This document shows positions 11,268 through 20,416 of a DNA stretch of 64,000 nucleotides, piece by piece; position 1 is the first letter of the stretch, and every line of letters begins with the position of its first letter. A program made the translations under genes and the position numbers. The notes beneath the pieces are model-generated. The model was given only the letters and a program-made list of their open reading frames with translations, was not told the origin of the DNA and ran no database searches. Source of the DNA: Palaemon carinicauda (taxonomy: Eukaryota > Arthropoda > Malacostraca > Decapoda > Palaemonidae); NCBI RefSeq assembly GCF_036898095.1, contig NC_090726.1, forward strand, positions 41,469,930-41,533,929, given 5' to 3'.

Positions 11268-12166
11268 CCCAAATCGCTGATTTTCTTTTACATCTGAGAA
11301 AGGTTCGCTCCCTTTCAGCTCCCACGATCAAGGGCTACAGGAGCATGTTGGCTTCGGTCTTTCGGCATAGAGGCTTAGATCTTTCCAACAATAAAGATCT
11401 CCAAGATCTCCTTAAGTCTTTCGAGGCCTCTAAGGAACGTCGTTTGGCAACTCCTGGATGGAACTTAGACGTGGTCCCAAGGTTCCTCATGTCAGACAGG
11501 TTTGAGCCATTACATTCAGCCTCCCTGAAGGATCTCACCCTCAAGACACTTTTCCTAGTGTGCTTGGCTTCGGCTAAAAGAGTCAGTGAACTTCATGCCT
11601 TCAGTAAGAACATTGGCTTTTCTACAGAAAAAGCCACTTGTTCACTTCAACTTGGTTTCCTGGCCAAAAATGAACTGCCTTCTCGTCCTTGGCCTAAATC
11701 TTTTGATATTCCTTGCTTATCAGAGATCGTAGGCAACGAACTGGAAAGAGTATTATGTCCTGTTAGAGCTCTTAAGTTCTATTTAGCTCGTACTAAGTCA
11801 TTACGAGGTAAATCTGAGGCATTATGGTGCTCAGTTAAGAAACCATCATTGCCTATGTCAAAGAATGCTTTGTCATATTTTATCAGATTTTTAATACGAG
11901 AAGCTCATTCTCACTTGAATGAGAAAGACCGATGTTTGCTTAAGGTTAAGACGCACGAAGTTAGAGCTATAGCAACCTCCGTGGCCTTCAAGCAAAATAG
12001 ATCTCTGCAAAGTATCATGGACGCGACTTTTTGGAGAAGCAAGTCAGTGTTCGCGTCATTTTACTTAAAAGATGTCCAGACTCTTTACGAGGACTGCTAC
12101 ACACTGGGTCCATTCGTTGCAGCGAGTGCAGTAGTGGGTGAGGGTTCTACCACTACACTTCCCTAA
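10994..12166 (+). CDS. Copy 1 ORF3: intact tyrosine recombinase of a DIRS element
   Basis: This 390-residue integrase would join the circular DNA copy to the chromosome. The start is chosen at the ATG reading 'MAGRLSKK', though the same frame is open back to 9044. An N-terminal core-binding region ('TIRVYQSKWEVFRDWC', 'APTIKGYRSMLASVF') is followed by the catalytic domain with the expected residues: Arg in 'ASAKRVSELHAF', His and Arg in 'THEVRAIATSV', Trp in 'ATFWRSKSV' and the nucleophile Tyr in 'FASFYLKDV'. All are present and the frame is unbroken, making it the only apparently functional recombinase here. It lies in a different frame from ORF2 and overlaps its end by about 270 bases. Confidence 0.92.
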   Translation: MAGRLSKKSSSKGRSVTSAPRKECTPKPPRSSSDCLQTIERLSRARGFSKEAASAIARARRASTIRVYQSKWEVFRDWCKSASVSSSSTSVAQIADFLLHLRKVRSLSAPTIKGYRSMLASVFRHRGLDLSNNKDLQDLLKSFEASKERRLATPGWNLDVVPRFLMSDRFEPLHSASLKDLTLKTLFLVCLASAKRVSELHAFSKNIGFSTEKATCSLQLGFLAKNELPSRPWPKSFDIPCLSEIVGNELERVLCPVRALKFYLARTKSLRGKSEALWCSVKKPSLPMSKNALSYFIRFLIREAHSHLNEKDRCLLKVKTHEVRAIATSVAFKQNRSLQSIMDATFWRSKSVFASFYLKDVQTLYEDCYTLGPFVAASAVVGEGSTTTLP

Positions 12167-12559
12167 TTCCAATATCCTTTTTAATCTGTCTCTTGAAATG
12201 TTTTTAATATTGATTTTTGGGTTGTACGGAAGGCTGAGAAGCCTTTCGCATCCTGGTTGATTTGGCGGGTGGTCAAAGTCATTTCTTGAGAGCGCCCAGA
12301 TTAGGGGTTTGATGAGGTCCTGTTTGTATGGGTTGCAGCCCTTGATACTTCAGCTCCTGGGAGTCTTTCAGCATCCTAAGAGGATCGCTGGGCTTCGTGA
12401 GGAAGACAGACTTACAAGGCAGAGTAATCGTCTAAGTCAACTTCCTTACCAGGTACCTATATATTTGGGTTTTGTTATATTATAACTGTCAAAAACTCTA
12501 AGCATATACGCTGTAAACTTAATTAACTCTGGTCTCTACCCACCGCCTTGGGTGTGAAT
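12167..12559 (+). other. Copy 1 conserved non-coding 3' block
   Basis: This lies between the recombinase stop and the internal complementary region. The same block occurs in copies 2-5 (around 21314-21709, 32949-33353, 44683-45069, 61649-62034). It contains two short inverted repeats: AAGGCT-GAGA-AGCCTT near 12229 and CAGCATCCT-AAG-AGGATCGCTG near 12370. Conservation without coding potential suggests RNA structure or a replication function. Confidence 0.6.
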
Positions 12560-12655
12560 CAGCTATTATATATTCACCGGCTAAGTTAAATATTTAAAAA
12601 TGATATTTTAATTATAAAATAAATTTTTGAATATACTTACCCGGTGAATATATAA
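12560..12655 (+). repeat. Copy 1 internal complementary region (ICR)
   Basis: Bases 12560-12600 are the reverse complement of the left terminus (6359-6400). Bases 12597-12655 are the reverse complement of the right terminus (about 12832-12895). The two halves share a short A-run. This is the complement of a circle junction, the hallmark used in the DIRS1 replication model to template element ends. Confidence 0.88.
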
Positions 12656-12698
12656 ATTAAAGGCCCTCCCTTCCTCCCCAATAGAGACGCAGCGGGAT

Positions 12699-12895
12699 GA
12701 GAAGAATTGAGGCTTGTTTACATGCATGTGCGGTATCTGGCCGATAGTTGGCGCTGGTGGGCACACCCGCAACCTTCATAGCGATCGCTCGCGAGTTTTT
12801 GTGTGTTTTTCTGTCGAGCCGCGGGAGCAGCAGCTATTATATATTCACCGGGTAAGTATATTCAAAAATTTATTTTATAATTAAAATATCATTTT
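12699..12895 (+). repeat. Copy 1 right inverted terminal repeat
   Basis: Inverted copy of 6359-6531, including GCGATCGC, ending 'aaatatcatttt'. The outer ~60 bases are repeated in inverted form within the ICR. Confidence 0.85.
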
Positions 12896-13340
12896 ATAGA
12901 AGAATACAAGTCCTCTACTTGAAAGAGACAATATTCGTCCTCTTGGAAGAAATGGGTGGAGTTTGTTAAGAAACAAGCCCACTTCGATTACAAGGGACTT
13001 CTGTTTATCATTCTTTATCACACTACATAAACAGGGTCTGGCCTCCACAACTATTTCCTAACCAGACATATCGCTTATGCTTTCGATATAAAACTCAACA
13101 ACGAGCTATTCAATAAGATCCTGAAGGCTTGTACTAAACTGAAACCATGTTGTCCTGATGGACCTGCCCATTACTTTTCATCCTCTCCCAATTCTCAGTG
13201 TGAAGCCAAGCCATTTTTCATGCGATGGCTGCTGCTGGAATGGCAATCCAGTGAACGTGTTTACAGTAACACTAGTATCGGAGTTGCAATGGATCTCCCA
13301 TGTATACAATCCTATCCCATATGCTTTGAGACAAGGTTAA
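12896..13340 (+). pseudogene. Fossil DIRS-like element (family C), right part: recombinase N-terminus
   Basis: The first bases continue the frame left at 6358: '...KERVD' + 'FIEEYKSS'. Then comes 'QYSSSWKKWVEFVKKQ', a typical core-binding start of a DIRS tyrosine recombinase, with a stop where an Arg codon is expected. Further pieces in other frames ('QGLASTT', 'LVLN', 'MDLPITFHPL') follow the same order as DIRS recombinases before similarity is lost. It is clearly non-functional. Confidence 0.6.
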
Positions 13341-13369
13341 CTCTTTTCGGGGAAGGATAGCCGTGGTTG

Positions 13370-13590
13370 TTTTAAACACTTCCCTGCTACATACACAATA
13401 TCTTTCAGGATATTCACTCCAGGGGTAGTAACCCTGTGATACCTCTACAGGTAAAATTCTCTGGTATATCACTCGCAGGAAATATCCCAAGTAGAAAGCT
13501 GCCTGGAGGAACTTCCATCAAGACGACATGGCTATCGCACCCAAAAATTTATTTTTCTCGTGTCAAAATCCCTTTTATCACCGGGTATGA
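13370..13590 (+). repeat. Dispersed repeat, copy a
   Basis: It shares an extended block with 38270-38460: 'aatatcactcgcag', 'ggaacttccatc', 'acatggctatc', then 'acccaaaaat' and 'gtcaaaatccctttt'. No coding potential is seen; the family is unidentified. The remainder to about 14340 is AT-rich DNA with nothing recognisable. Confidence 0.6.
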
Positions 13591-14342
13591 TTGCACTGTA
13601 TGTATAAACAAATTTAATGTGACCCATTGTCACTGGAAGATTGAAATGGAATGGTGTCAGTGCCTACTGCCTAGGGCCCCTGCACTGAATTGGTAGGTTT
13701 GTGAAAAACACAGATGCACTTGCAACCATTAACCAATTAAAAGCGGAATCGTAATCCGACGTGTTCCACCAGCCGATCGAGAGCTTCCATTCATGTACGA
13801 GAGGTGGCACCAAGACTCAACATGTTCCCTTAGCTAATCATGAGTCTTTTTACACTTCATTTGATGCATGATTGGGGAAATAGATAAGTAACAAGTCCCA
13901 ACAGCCAATCACGACTCTCATTACAATTTTTTTAAGGGTTGAAATATTTAGTTGAGTACATTAGCTTCCGGACATTGATGAACCCTAACGCGGTTGCAAC
14001 AAAATTTGAAACAGAAACGAAAGCTCTATATTATATTATTATCATGTTATATTGATCTTTATTTAATTCAATCTACTAATTACCTTATAAGCATTGATAG
14101 AGGGCTTGTGTCGAATTACCTGTGGGTTATTTTAAGAAAGAAATTCAGTTATACAGTATTGCATTTGGTACTGATGTAAATGCTAAAACCCTATGTCTGA
14201 GAAATGCATCTCAATATGGTAACAGTTATGATGTCCTTGATAGAAAATTACAAGAAAATACTATATAGATGTTTAAATTTGTATTGCACACACGTATATA
14301 TATTATCATAGGTCGTTACTAGTCCAACTGCAGAAATAGGCT

Positions 14343-14590
14343 TCAGACACATCCAGCCACGTGTGTCTTTCTATGCCAGTCTATACCTGCAAATTTTATT
14401 AACTCGTCAATCCATTGTCTTCTCTTCCTTCTTCTGCTTCGGTTGCAATCTCCAGAGACCCATTCTGTTCTTCTCAATGTCCATCTATTGTCTGTCATTC
14501 TTATTATATTTCCTGCCCATGTCCATTTCTTACTTACTTTAAGGGCTACTTTTTCTGTCCTGTACAGCAGGGGAACCCTACTCTCTACAG
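14343..14590 (-). pseudogene. RTE-like LINE 3' fragment (end of reverse transcriptase ORF)
   Basis: On the minus strand this reads 'KVALKVSKKWTWAGNIIRMTDNR' across 'WTLRRTEW', 'DCNRSRRRKRRQWIDEL', then 'AGIDWHRKTHVA'. That is the C-terminal tail typical of RTE-type endonuclease-reverse transcriptases (W-A-G-x-I-x-R-M, then an R-rich stretch and W-x-D-E). It is heavily 5' truncated. A homologous fragment lies at 34618-34785. Confidence 0.65.
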
Positions 14591-15267
14591 CAGTGTTTTT
14601 CAAACCCTTTTTTCTTTTACTTCGACTCACAGTTTGCATTGCGACCCATAATACTTAGGTGTTCAAAGACAAACTCTGTTCACTAAGTTCTTGTATTCTG
14701 CATTGTCAATTTATATGAATATCTTTTTATGACCTGCACATTGTTTTATTTATTTGTATGAATAAAATATTACTTTTAGAAAAACAAATATGAAGGAAAT
14801 TCCAACACAAAAGTAAAGTACATATTATTAAGGAAATAAAAAAAAAAACATTTAATGAGATGGATATGCTTGTTTGTTCATAAATGGCTGTTTCAATATG
14901 GAACACGGGAAGACAATGCTACATCCATATCAGGTGCAGTTTTGTGCCTGTTTTTGTCCATAGTCTTTAATTAAATTAATGTGAAAAATCCCAGTTCACA
15001 CAAGTAGGTAGTTCTTAAAGGTGATTGTAAAAGAATGGCGTTTTTACTTAGTAGTGGGCATTCCCTTTGATTCTTAACCTAAAATGAGCACACAATTAAT
15101 TTTCCAAAGTGGTCTAAGTTTAAAGTAACAGCTAAGATGCAGCAGTTCAGCTTCCTCTTCAGGTAATAAGTCTACCTCTATTATTGATTCAGGACTTTGG
15201 AAACCAAAGAGATTTTTTATCCAAAGCCTTTTCTTAAATGGTTAAAATTTTACTTCAGGAAAATAAT
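14591..15267 (-). pseudogene. Fossil hAT transposase, C-terminal half
   Basis: The sequence at 14591 (cagtgtttttcaaaccc, followed by gactcac and gcgaccca) resembles a hAT terminal inverted repeat. On the minus strand the inner part reads 'YFPE', 'KNLFGFQSPESIIEVDLLPEE', 'EAELLHLSCYFKLRPLW' and a degenerate dimerisation region, with several stops and frameshifts. This is the order seen in ZBED/SCAND3-type hAT proteins. The reading is cut at 15267 by DIRS copy 2 and its upstream half resumes at 33690. Confidence 0.6.
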
Positions 15268-15642
15268 TTTTTCAATATTAATCTTACCCGATAATCATGT
15301 AGCTGTCAACTCTGTTGCCGACAGAAATCTACGGTAGGGATACGCCAGCGATCGCTATACAGGTGGGGGTGAACACCACAGCGCCATCTGTGGTCAGGTA
15401 CTCTAGTACTTCTTGTCAACACCACCTCAATTTTCCTCTGTCGTGCCTCCGGCTAGACCTACATGGATACGCTGTTGATTCTGGAGTTATTGCTCACGAT
15501 TTGGTGATGTATTTGCTCTAGAGTTTAGCCTTCGCTATTCAGGAAGCTATATCATTAGCTTAGCAAGTTTTTGGAATTAATTTTATTTAATTTTTGATTT
15601 AATTTTGGTACGAAGAGAGTATGAACTCTCTTTCACTTTTAA

Positions 15643-16627
15643 ATGGCCGACCCTTCCCTTAGACGGAAGTGTTGGTGTCGAAGAGAGTATAGACTCTCTT
15701 AATTTTGCTTAACAAAGTTATAGATTTATTTTATATCTCTTCACCTTTTATAGGCCTCTTTGATTAACTTCCTTTTATTATAAACTTATTAAAATTAATT
15801 TTTATATTTGTTTATATTCGACCTTTCCTAATAGTAGGCGGTCTTTTCTTGGAACCGAAGTTAATTAACTTTGAGCCCGTCATTTCGTTTTTACCTGTTA
15901 ACATATTATGCCATTTTAATGTTTTTGAAAGAATTTCTTTGATAGTCTTGTACTGTTTTCAAAGTTGAACTAACGTTTTGTTTTGTCTCTGCAGTTGTTG
16001 ACGTTCAGAACGTTCAACTTGCGCTCTATCGTTACGATAGAGAGAGAGTCTATCACGGTGTCACGTTGCAGTAAGAGTAAACCGATTCTAGCGTTTTGTT
16101 CATTCTTTCTTAGCTTAAATGGTTCTATTCTAATAAAGGAACTTTTTATTTGGGAAACCTTTCAGTTTTTTTCCTTTAACAATAATATGTTTTAACGATA
16201 TATATAATTGGGCTCTTCTCTCAAGTGCTAAGTCAAGAGAGAGAGAGAGAGAGATAGAGACGGAGGGAGAGAGAGGAGGGTAAACGTTTCGTTCAAGCGG
16301 GTAACGTTGTTATCGTTTTTGCTCTTCTCCCTAGTCTCTTTAGGGGAAGAAGGTAAACGTTTCTAGAGTTTTATTCTTGTTCTCAGACTTTATGCGGTGA
16401 GAGATTTTAAACGTAGTTTATTTGATCTAGTGTTTAATCTCTTTTCCAGCCACTGAATTATTTATCTTTCATTATGTTTTTCTGTTACATTGTAATACTG
16501 TTTTCGCAATTACTAACTTTTAATGAAGGATAGAATTGCGTGTTTCAGGTACAAACCACTTAAAGTTTTGAGTTCAGTGAAATAAGTGCAAACAGAAAAT
16601 CAAAAGTGATAAAGTGATAAGCGCATA
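15643..16627 (+). other. Copy 2 ORF1 start and AT-rich intron-like block
   Basis: ATG 15643 opens 'MADPSLRRKC', the counterpart of copy 1 'MADASQAPRFRKC'. Instead of the Cys-rich domain there follows about 0.95 kb of AT-rich sequence with a GA microsatellite (16233-16280) and several stops, and then gag similarity returns ('VRGFVC' region, 16628). Copies 3 (22403-23410) and 4 (49270-50312) have the same block. An acceptor-like 'gtgtttcag' lies at about 16541-16549. Confidence 0.55.
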
Positions 16628-18994
16628 GTGTTACAGTGTTGCGTTTGAGGGTTCGTCTGTTCGTGCCAGTTGTTCGCCTAGTCTGGGACCTCTTACAAGC
16701 TCCCAAGCCCAGGGGAGAAGTAATGTCGAAGGACTTATGGGTTCAGCAGGCCTTGATCGACGAACAGACGTTTCCCTCCGTGGTTTCGGGTGTAACCAAC
16801 TCACGTAGCCGACGTGATCACCCCACCCACACAAAGACGAGAGAGCCCATTTATTCCTCGTCTGCGGAAGAGGTTTCTCGCAGAAACCATGGACCAAATC
16901 TTGCAGCTTTTAAGTGCAAGTCGGTCCCTTCCGCGCAAGTCCAACTCCTAGGTGGTGCCATTAGCACTGGGTCAGTTTCGGACTTGCTGCAGTACGACAA
17001 CTGCACACCTCCCAGAGAGGCAAGGTGGTATCGCAACAGACAGTAACTCCGTCTGTTGCCGCACCAGCTGTTTTAGACCCTCAGTTTCAACGGACAGTAG
17101 CTCCGTTTGTTGTTGTCTTTCTTAAACTCTAGTGGTCTATGCTGCTGACAATGCAGTCTCAGCTTGCGGTGTTGATGCAGGAGTTTCAGGCAGAGAAGGT
17201 TAACACACCTCCTCCTGCGAGCGCTCCTCCACCTCTACGCAGTCCAGCCTGCCAGACGTATGATGTTGAGGTTCCTCAAGCTACCTCCATGCGTGAGCTG
17301 CCGCGTTGGGAGTTGCCAGATACCAGCTCTGTGCAGCAACCTCCCCTTTCCTTGAGGCAGGAGCCTCTTGCCACGCGACAACCTCCTCAACACTTGAGGC
17401 AGGAGCCTTATGCTTTGCAGCAACCTCCTCTACCCTTGAGGTAGGAGCCTCTTGCGTTGCGACTACCTCCTCCATCCTCGAGGCAGCTACCTCTTGCGGT
17501 GCGACAACCTCCACCATCCTCGAGGCAGCAACCTCAACTCCACCTCTGCGCAGTCCACCCTGCCAGACGTATGATGTTGAGGTTTCCTCAACCTACCTCC
17601 ACGCGTGAGCTGCCGCATTGGGAGTTGCCAGATACCAGCGCTATGCAGCAACCTCTTGCGTTGCGGCAACCTCCACCATCCTTGAGGCAGCAACCTCAAC
17701 TCTTGCGGCAGCCACCTCCACTCTTGAGGCAAGAACCTCAACTCTTGAATGGGCTCTCGTGGCATGGTTGGTTTCGACCTGGCCTTTCATTAGAAGGGGC
17801 TAGCGTTCGATCCCAAGTATGAGGTAGAAATTTATTTTCTATTTGAACACGATGTTGTGTTGATATTTATCCATATTGACTCATTAGGGGTAATTTGAAT
17901 GAATTACTACCAATTGTGTCACGTGGTGGCCCGGGGAAATCTGGTAAAACTCGCTGGTAAAGAGACTGATGTCTCACCAGGTAAATCCTCGGACAGCTAG
18001 ATTAGTGTCAGGTTCAGATTTCTTTAAAAAATCCTCCTCTACCCATCAGGCAGCCTCATGCTTATGAGGAGCCTCATGCTATGCGGCATCCTCCTCAAAC
18101 CATGAGGCAAAAGGCCTCATGCTATGCGGCAAAAGCCTCATGCTATGCGGCAACCGCCTCAACCCATGAGGCAGGAGCCTCATTCTATGCGGCATCCTCC
18201 TCAACGCATGCGGCATAAGCCTCATCCCTTGCAGCTTGAGCCTCATCCCATGCAGCATGAGTCTCATACCATGCAGCATGAGCCTCATCCCATGCAGCAT
18301 GAGCCTCATCCCATGCAGCATAAGCCGCACGCCATGCAACATGCTCTGCTTACCTTACAGCATGCTCTACATACAGCATGCTCTGCATACCTTACCGCAT
18401 GCTTCTCAGTCACACATCTTTGGTTGTTGCCAACTCACTAGACTGTCAAGCAGTTTCATAACGTTGCCTTCTAGTCTGCTGCTTTTGCACCAGTGAAACC
18501 CTCACTGAGAGAACTTAGCTTTTCTCGGATATGGTTCCTGTAGATGAGAAAGTGCTATTCTCCCTCCTTCTGATTTTCCCTTGAGGACTCTGTCATTTGG
18601 AGAGGAGCCTTTAGCTGCTTAGCCTCCTATGGACTTTTATTTAAGCATAGCATGCTTCCAGGGAGGGTAATGGTTCCACTTCAGTCGCTAACCCCGTCTG
18701 TTACCACACCTGCTCCCATAGACCTTGAGCTGTGTTGCAAGACATGCAGTCCAAGCTTAGTCCTTGTTAGAGGATTTTTTGTTTACGGAGTCAGTGTGTC
18801 ACTGGGAAGACGTTCAACAACCAGCAGAAGTGTCTTGTTGTGACGCAGTGCGGCAACCTCAGCAACCCGATAAGGAGTTGTCTGTACGACCCAGACAGTC
18901 TAGACAGCTTCGGGTTGTCACTGTACTTCCTCGCTTCCCCATGGTTGACAGTTCACAGACTGTGCAGCAGTACCATGATCTTGTGTCCGGCTCC
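16628..18994 (+). pseudogene. Copy 2 ORF1 remnant with expanded repeats
   Basis: The first part matches copy 1 ORF1 from about 7208 ('SSQAQGRS', 'RTDV'). The next (17320-17750) is built of ~42-bp units rich in Gln and Pro. From 18050 to 18345 come 21-bp units encoding a seven-residue repeat close to MQHEPHP. After 18630 a second gag start-like segment ('LTPSVTTPAPID') begins, showing that gag is chimeric. Stops and frame changes occur throughout. The basic gag C-terminus is absent. Confidence 0.65.
17751..18031 (+). repeat. tRNA-derived SINE candidate inside copy 2
   Basis: It begins with a tRNA-like head: an A-box-like TGGCATGGTTGG at 17760-17771 and a perfect B-box GTTCGATCCC at 17805-17814, suited to RNA polymerase III. 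A ~200-base unrelated body follows and ends in an A-rich stretch near 18026-18031. It interrupts the gag repeats and is absent from copies 3 and 4. I could not define a target duplication. Confidence 0.6.
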
Positions 18995-20416
18995 GTCAGA
19001 CGACTAGCTTTTAAGAGCTCCCACAAGTCGGTCGCTGTCTGGAGATCTCAGATGGACTATGGATCTGACCAAGGAACTGGGCCTCCTGGTCAATTTTGAG
19101 GAGTCCCAGCTCGTCCCATCCCAGACCATTGTCTACCTGGGTATGGATCTTCAGAGTCGAGCTTTTCGGGCTTTTCCGTCGACCCCAAAGATATAATAAG
19201 CCCTAGATTGCATCCAGAGCATGCTGAGAAGGAACCGATGCTCAGTCAGGTAGTGGATGAGTCTAACAGGGACACTTTCATCGCTGGCACTGTTCATCGA
19301 GTTAGGGAGACCCCACCTCCCCCCCTTCAGTATCATCTAGCGGCTCACTGGATAAAGGACATGACGCTAGAGGACGATCCAGTTCCTGTTTCCGAAGAGA
19401 GGAGGTCTACTCTCACGTGGTGAAAGAACAGCTTTCTTCTCAAGGAAGTCTACCTTTGGCTGTTCAGAAACCCGACCGCCGTCTCTTCTCTGACGCATCA
19501 GACACGGGCTGGGGTGCGACTTTGGACGGACAGGAATGCTCGGGAACATGGAATCAGGAGCTAAGGACACTTCACATCTATTGCAAGGAGCTGTTGGCGG
19601 TTCATCTGACCTTGATAAACTTCAAGTCCCTCCAGCTTAACAAGGTGGTGGAGGTGGACTCTGACAACACCACAGCCTTGGCTTACATCTCCAAGCAGGG
19701 AGGGACTCATTCGTGGAAGTTGTTCTAGATCGCAAGGGACCTCCTCATCTAGTTAAAAGATCGAAAGCTCACGCTGGTAACGAGGTTCATTCAGGGCGAT
19801 ATGAATGTCATGGCAGATCGCCTTAGCCGGAAGGGTCAGGTCATCCCCACAGAGTGGACCCTTCACAAGAATGTTTGCAGCAGACTTTGGGCCCTGTGGG
19901 GTCAGCCAACCATAGATCTGTTCGCTACCTCGATAACCTAGAGGCTCCCGTTGTATTGTTCTCCGATTCCAGACCCAGCAGCAGTTCACGTGGATGCTTT
20001 TCTGCTGGATTGGTCCCATCTCGACCTGTATGCATTCCCGCCGTTCAAGATTGTCAACAGGGTACTTCAGAAGTTCGCCTCTCGCAAAGGGACACGGCTG
20101 ACGTTGGTTGGCTCCGCTCTGGCCCGCGAGAGAATGGTTCATAGAGGTACTGCAATGGCTGGTCGACATTCCCAGGACTCTTCCTCTAGGAGTGGACCTT
20201 CTACGTCTACCTCACGTAAAGAAGGTACATCCAAACCTCCACGCTCTTCGTCTGACTGCCTTCAGACTTTCGAAAGACTCTCAAGAGCTAGGGGCTTTTC
20301 GAAGGAGGCAGCCAGAGCAAGGAGGACATCCACTCTCAGAGTCTATCAGTCTAAAGGGGAAGTCTTCCGAAGCTGGTACAAAGCCAATGCAGTTTCCTCA
20401 TCCAGTACCACTGTAA
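18995..20416 (+). pseudogene. Copy 2 ORF2 remnant: RT end, RNase H, methyltransferase-like
   Basis: It starts inside the RT catalytic box and continues with 'MDLTKELGLLVNFEESQL' and 'YLGMDLQSRAFRAFPS', then a stop. RNase H pieces follow ('LFSDASDTGWGATLDG', 'DSDNTTALAYISKQGG') and a stop replaces a Tyr codon before 'IARDLL'. 'ADRLSRKGQVIPTEWTLHK' is kept here, unlike copy 1. A one-base insertion near 20110 ('LTLVGSAL' for 'LTLVAPLW') moves the reading into the recombinase frame; copy 5 has the same change. Confidence 0.7.

Larger units (their letters stand above)
6359..12895 (+). mobile_element. DIRS1-like retrotransposon, copy 1 (subfamily A), nearly complete
   Basis: The element has the full DIRS1 layout: left inverted terminal repeat (6359-6531), gag-like ORF1, RT/RNase H/methyltransferase-like ORF2, overlapping tyrosine recombinase ORF3, a non-coding 3' block (12167-12559), an internal complementary region (12560-12655) and a right inverted terminal repeat (12699-12895). 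No LTRs or target duplication are seen, as expected for integration by a tyrosine recombinase from a circular intermediate. It lies inside a family C recombinase frame that reads continuously across the empty site at a T-run. Defects are one in-frame stop in ORF1, a two-base frameshift in ORF2, and a 15-base in-frame loss after RNase H. Confidence 0.9.

Noticed and set aside
10994..12166. Phage or integron integrase acquired by transfer
   Set aside because: Linkage to DIRS RT/RNase H, inverted ends and an ICR, repeated five times, makes it a retrotransposon recombinase.
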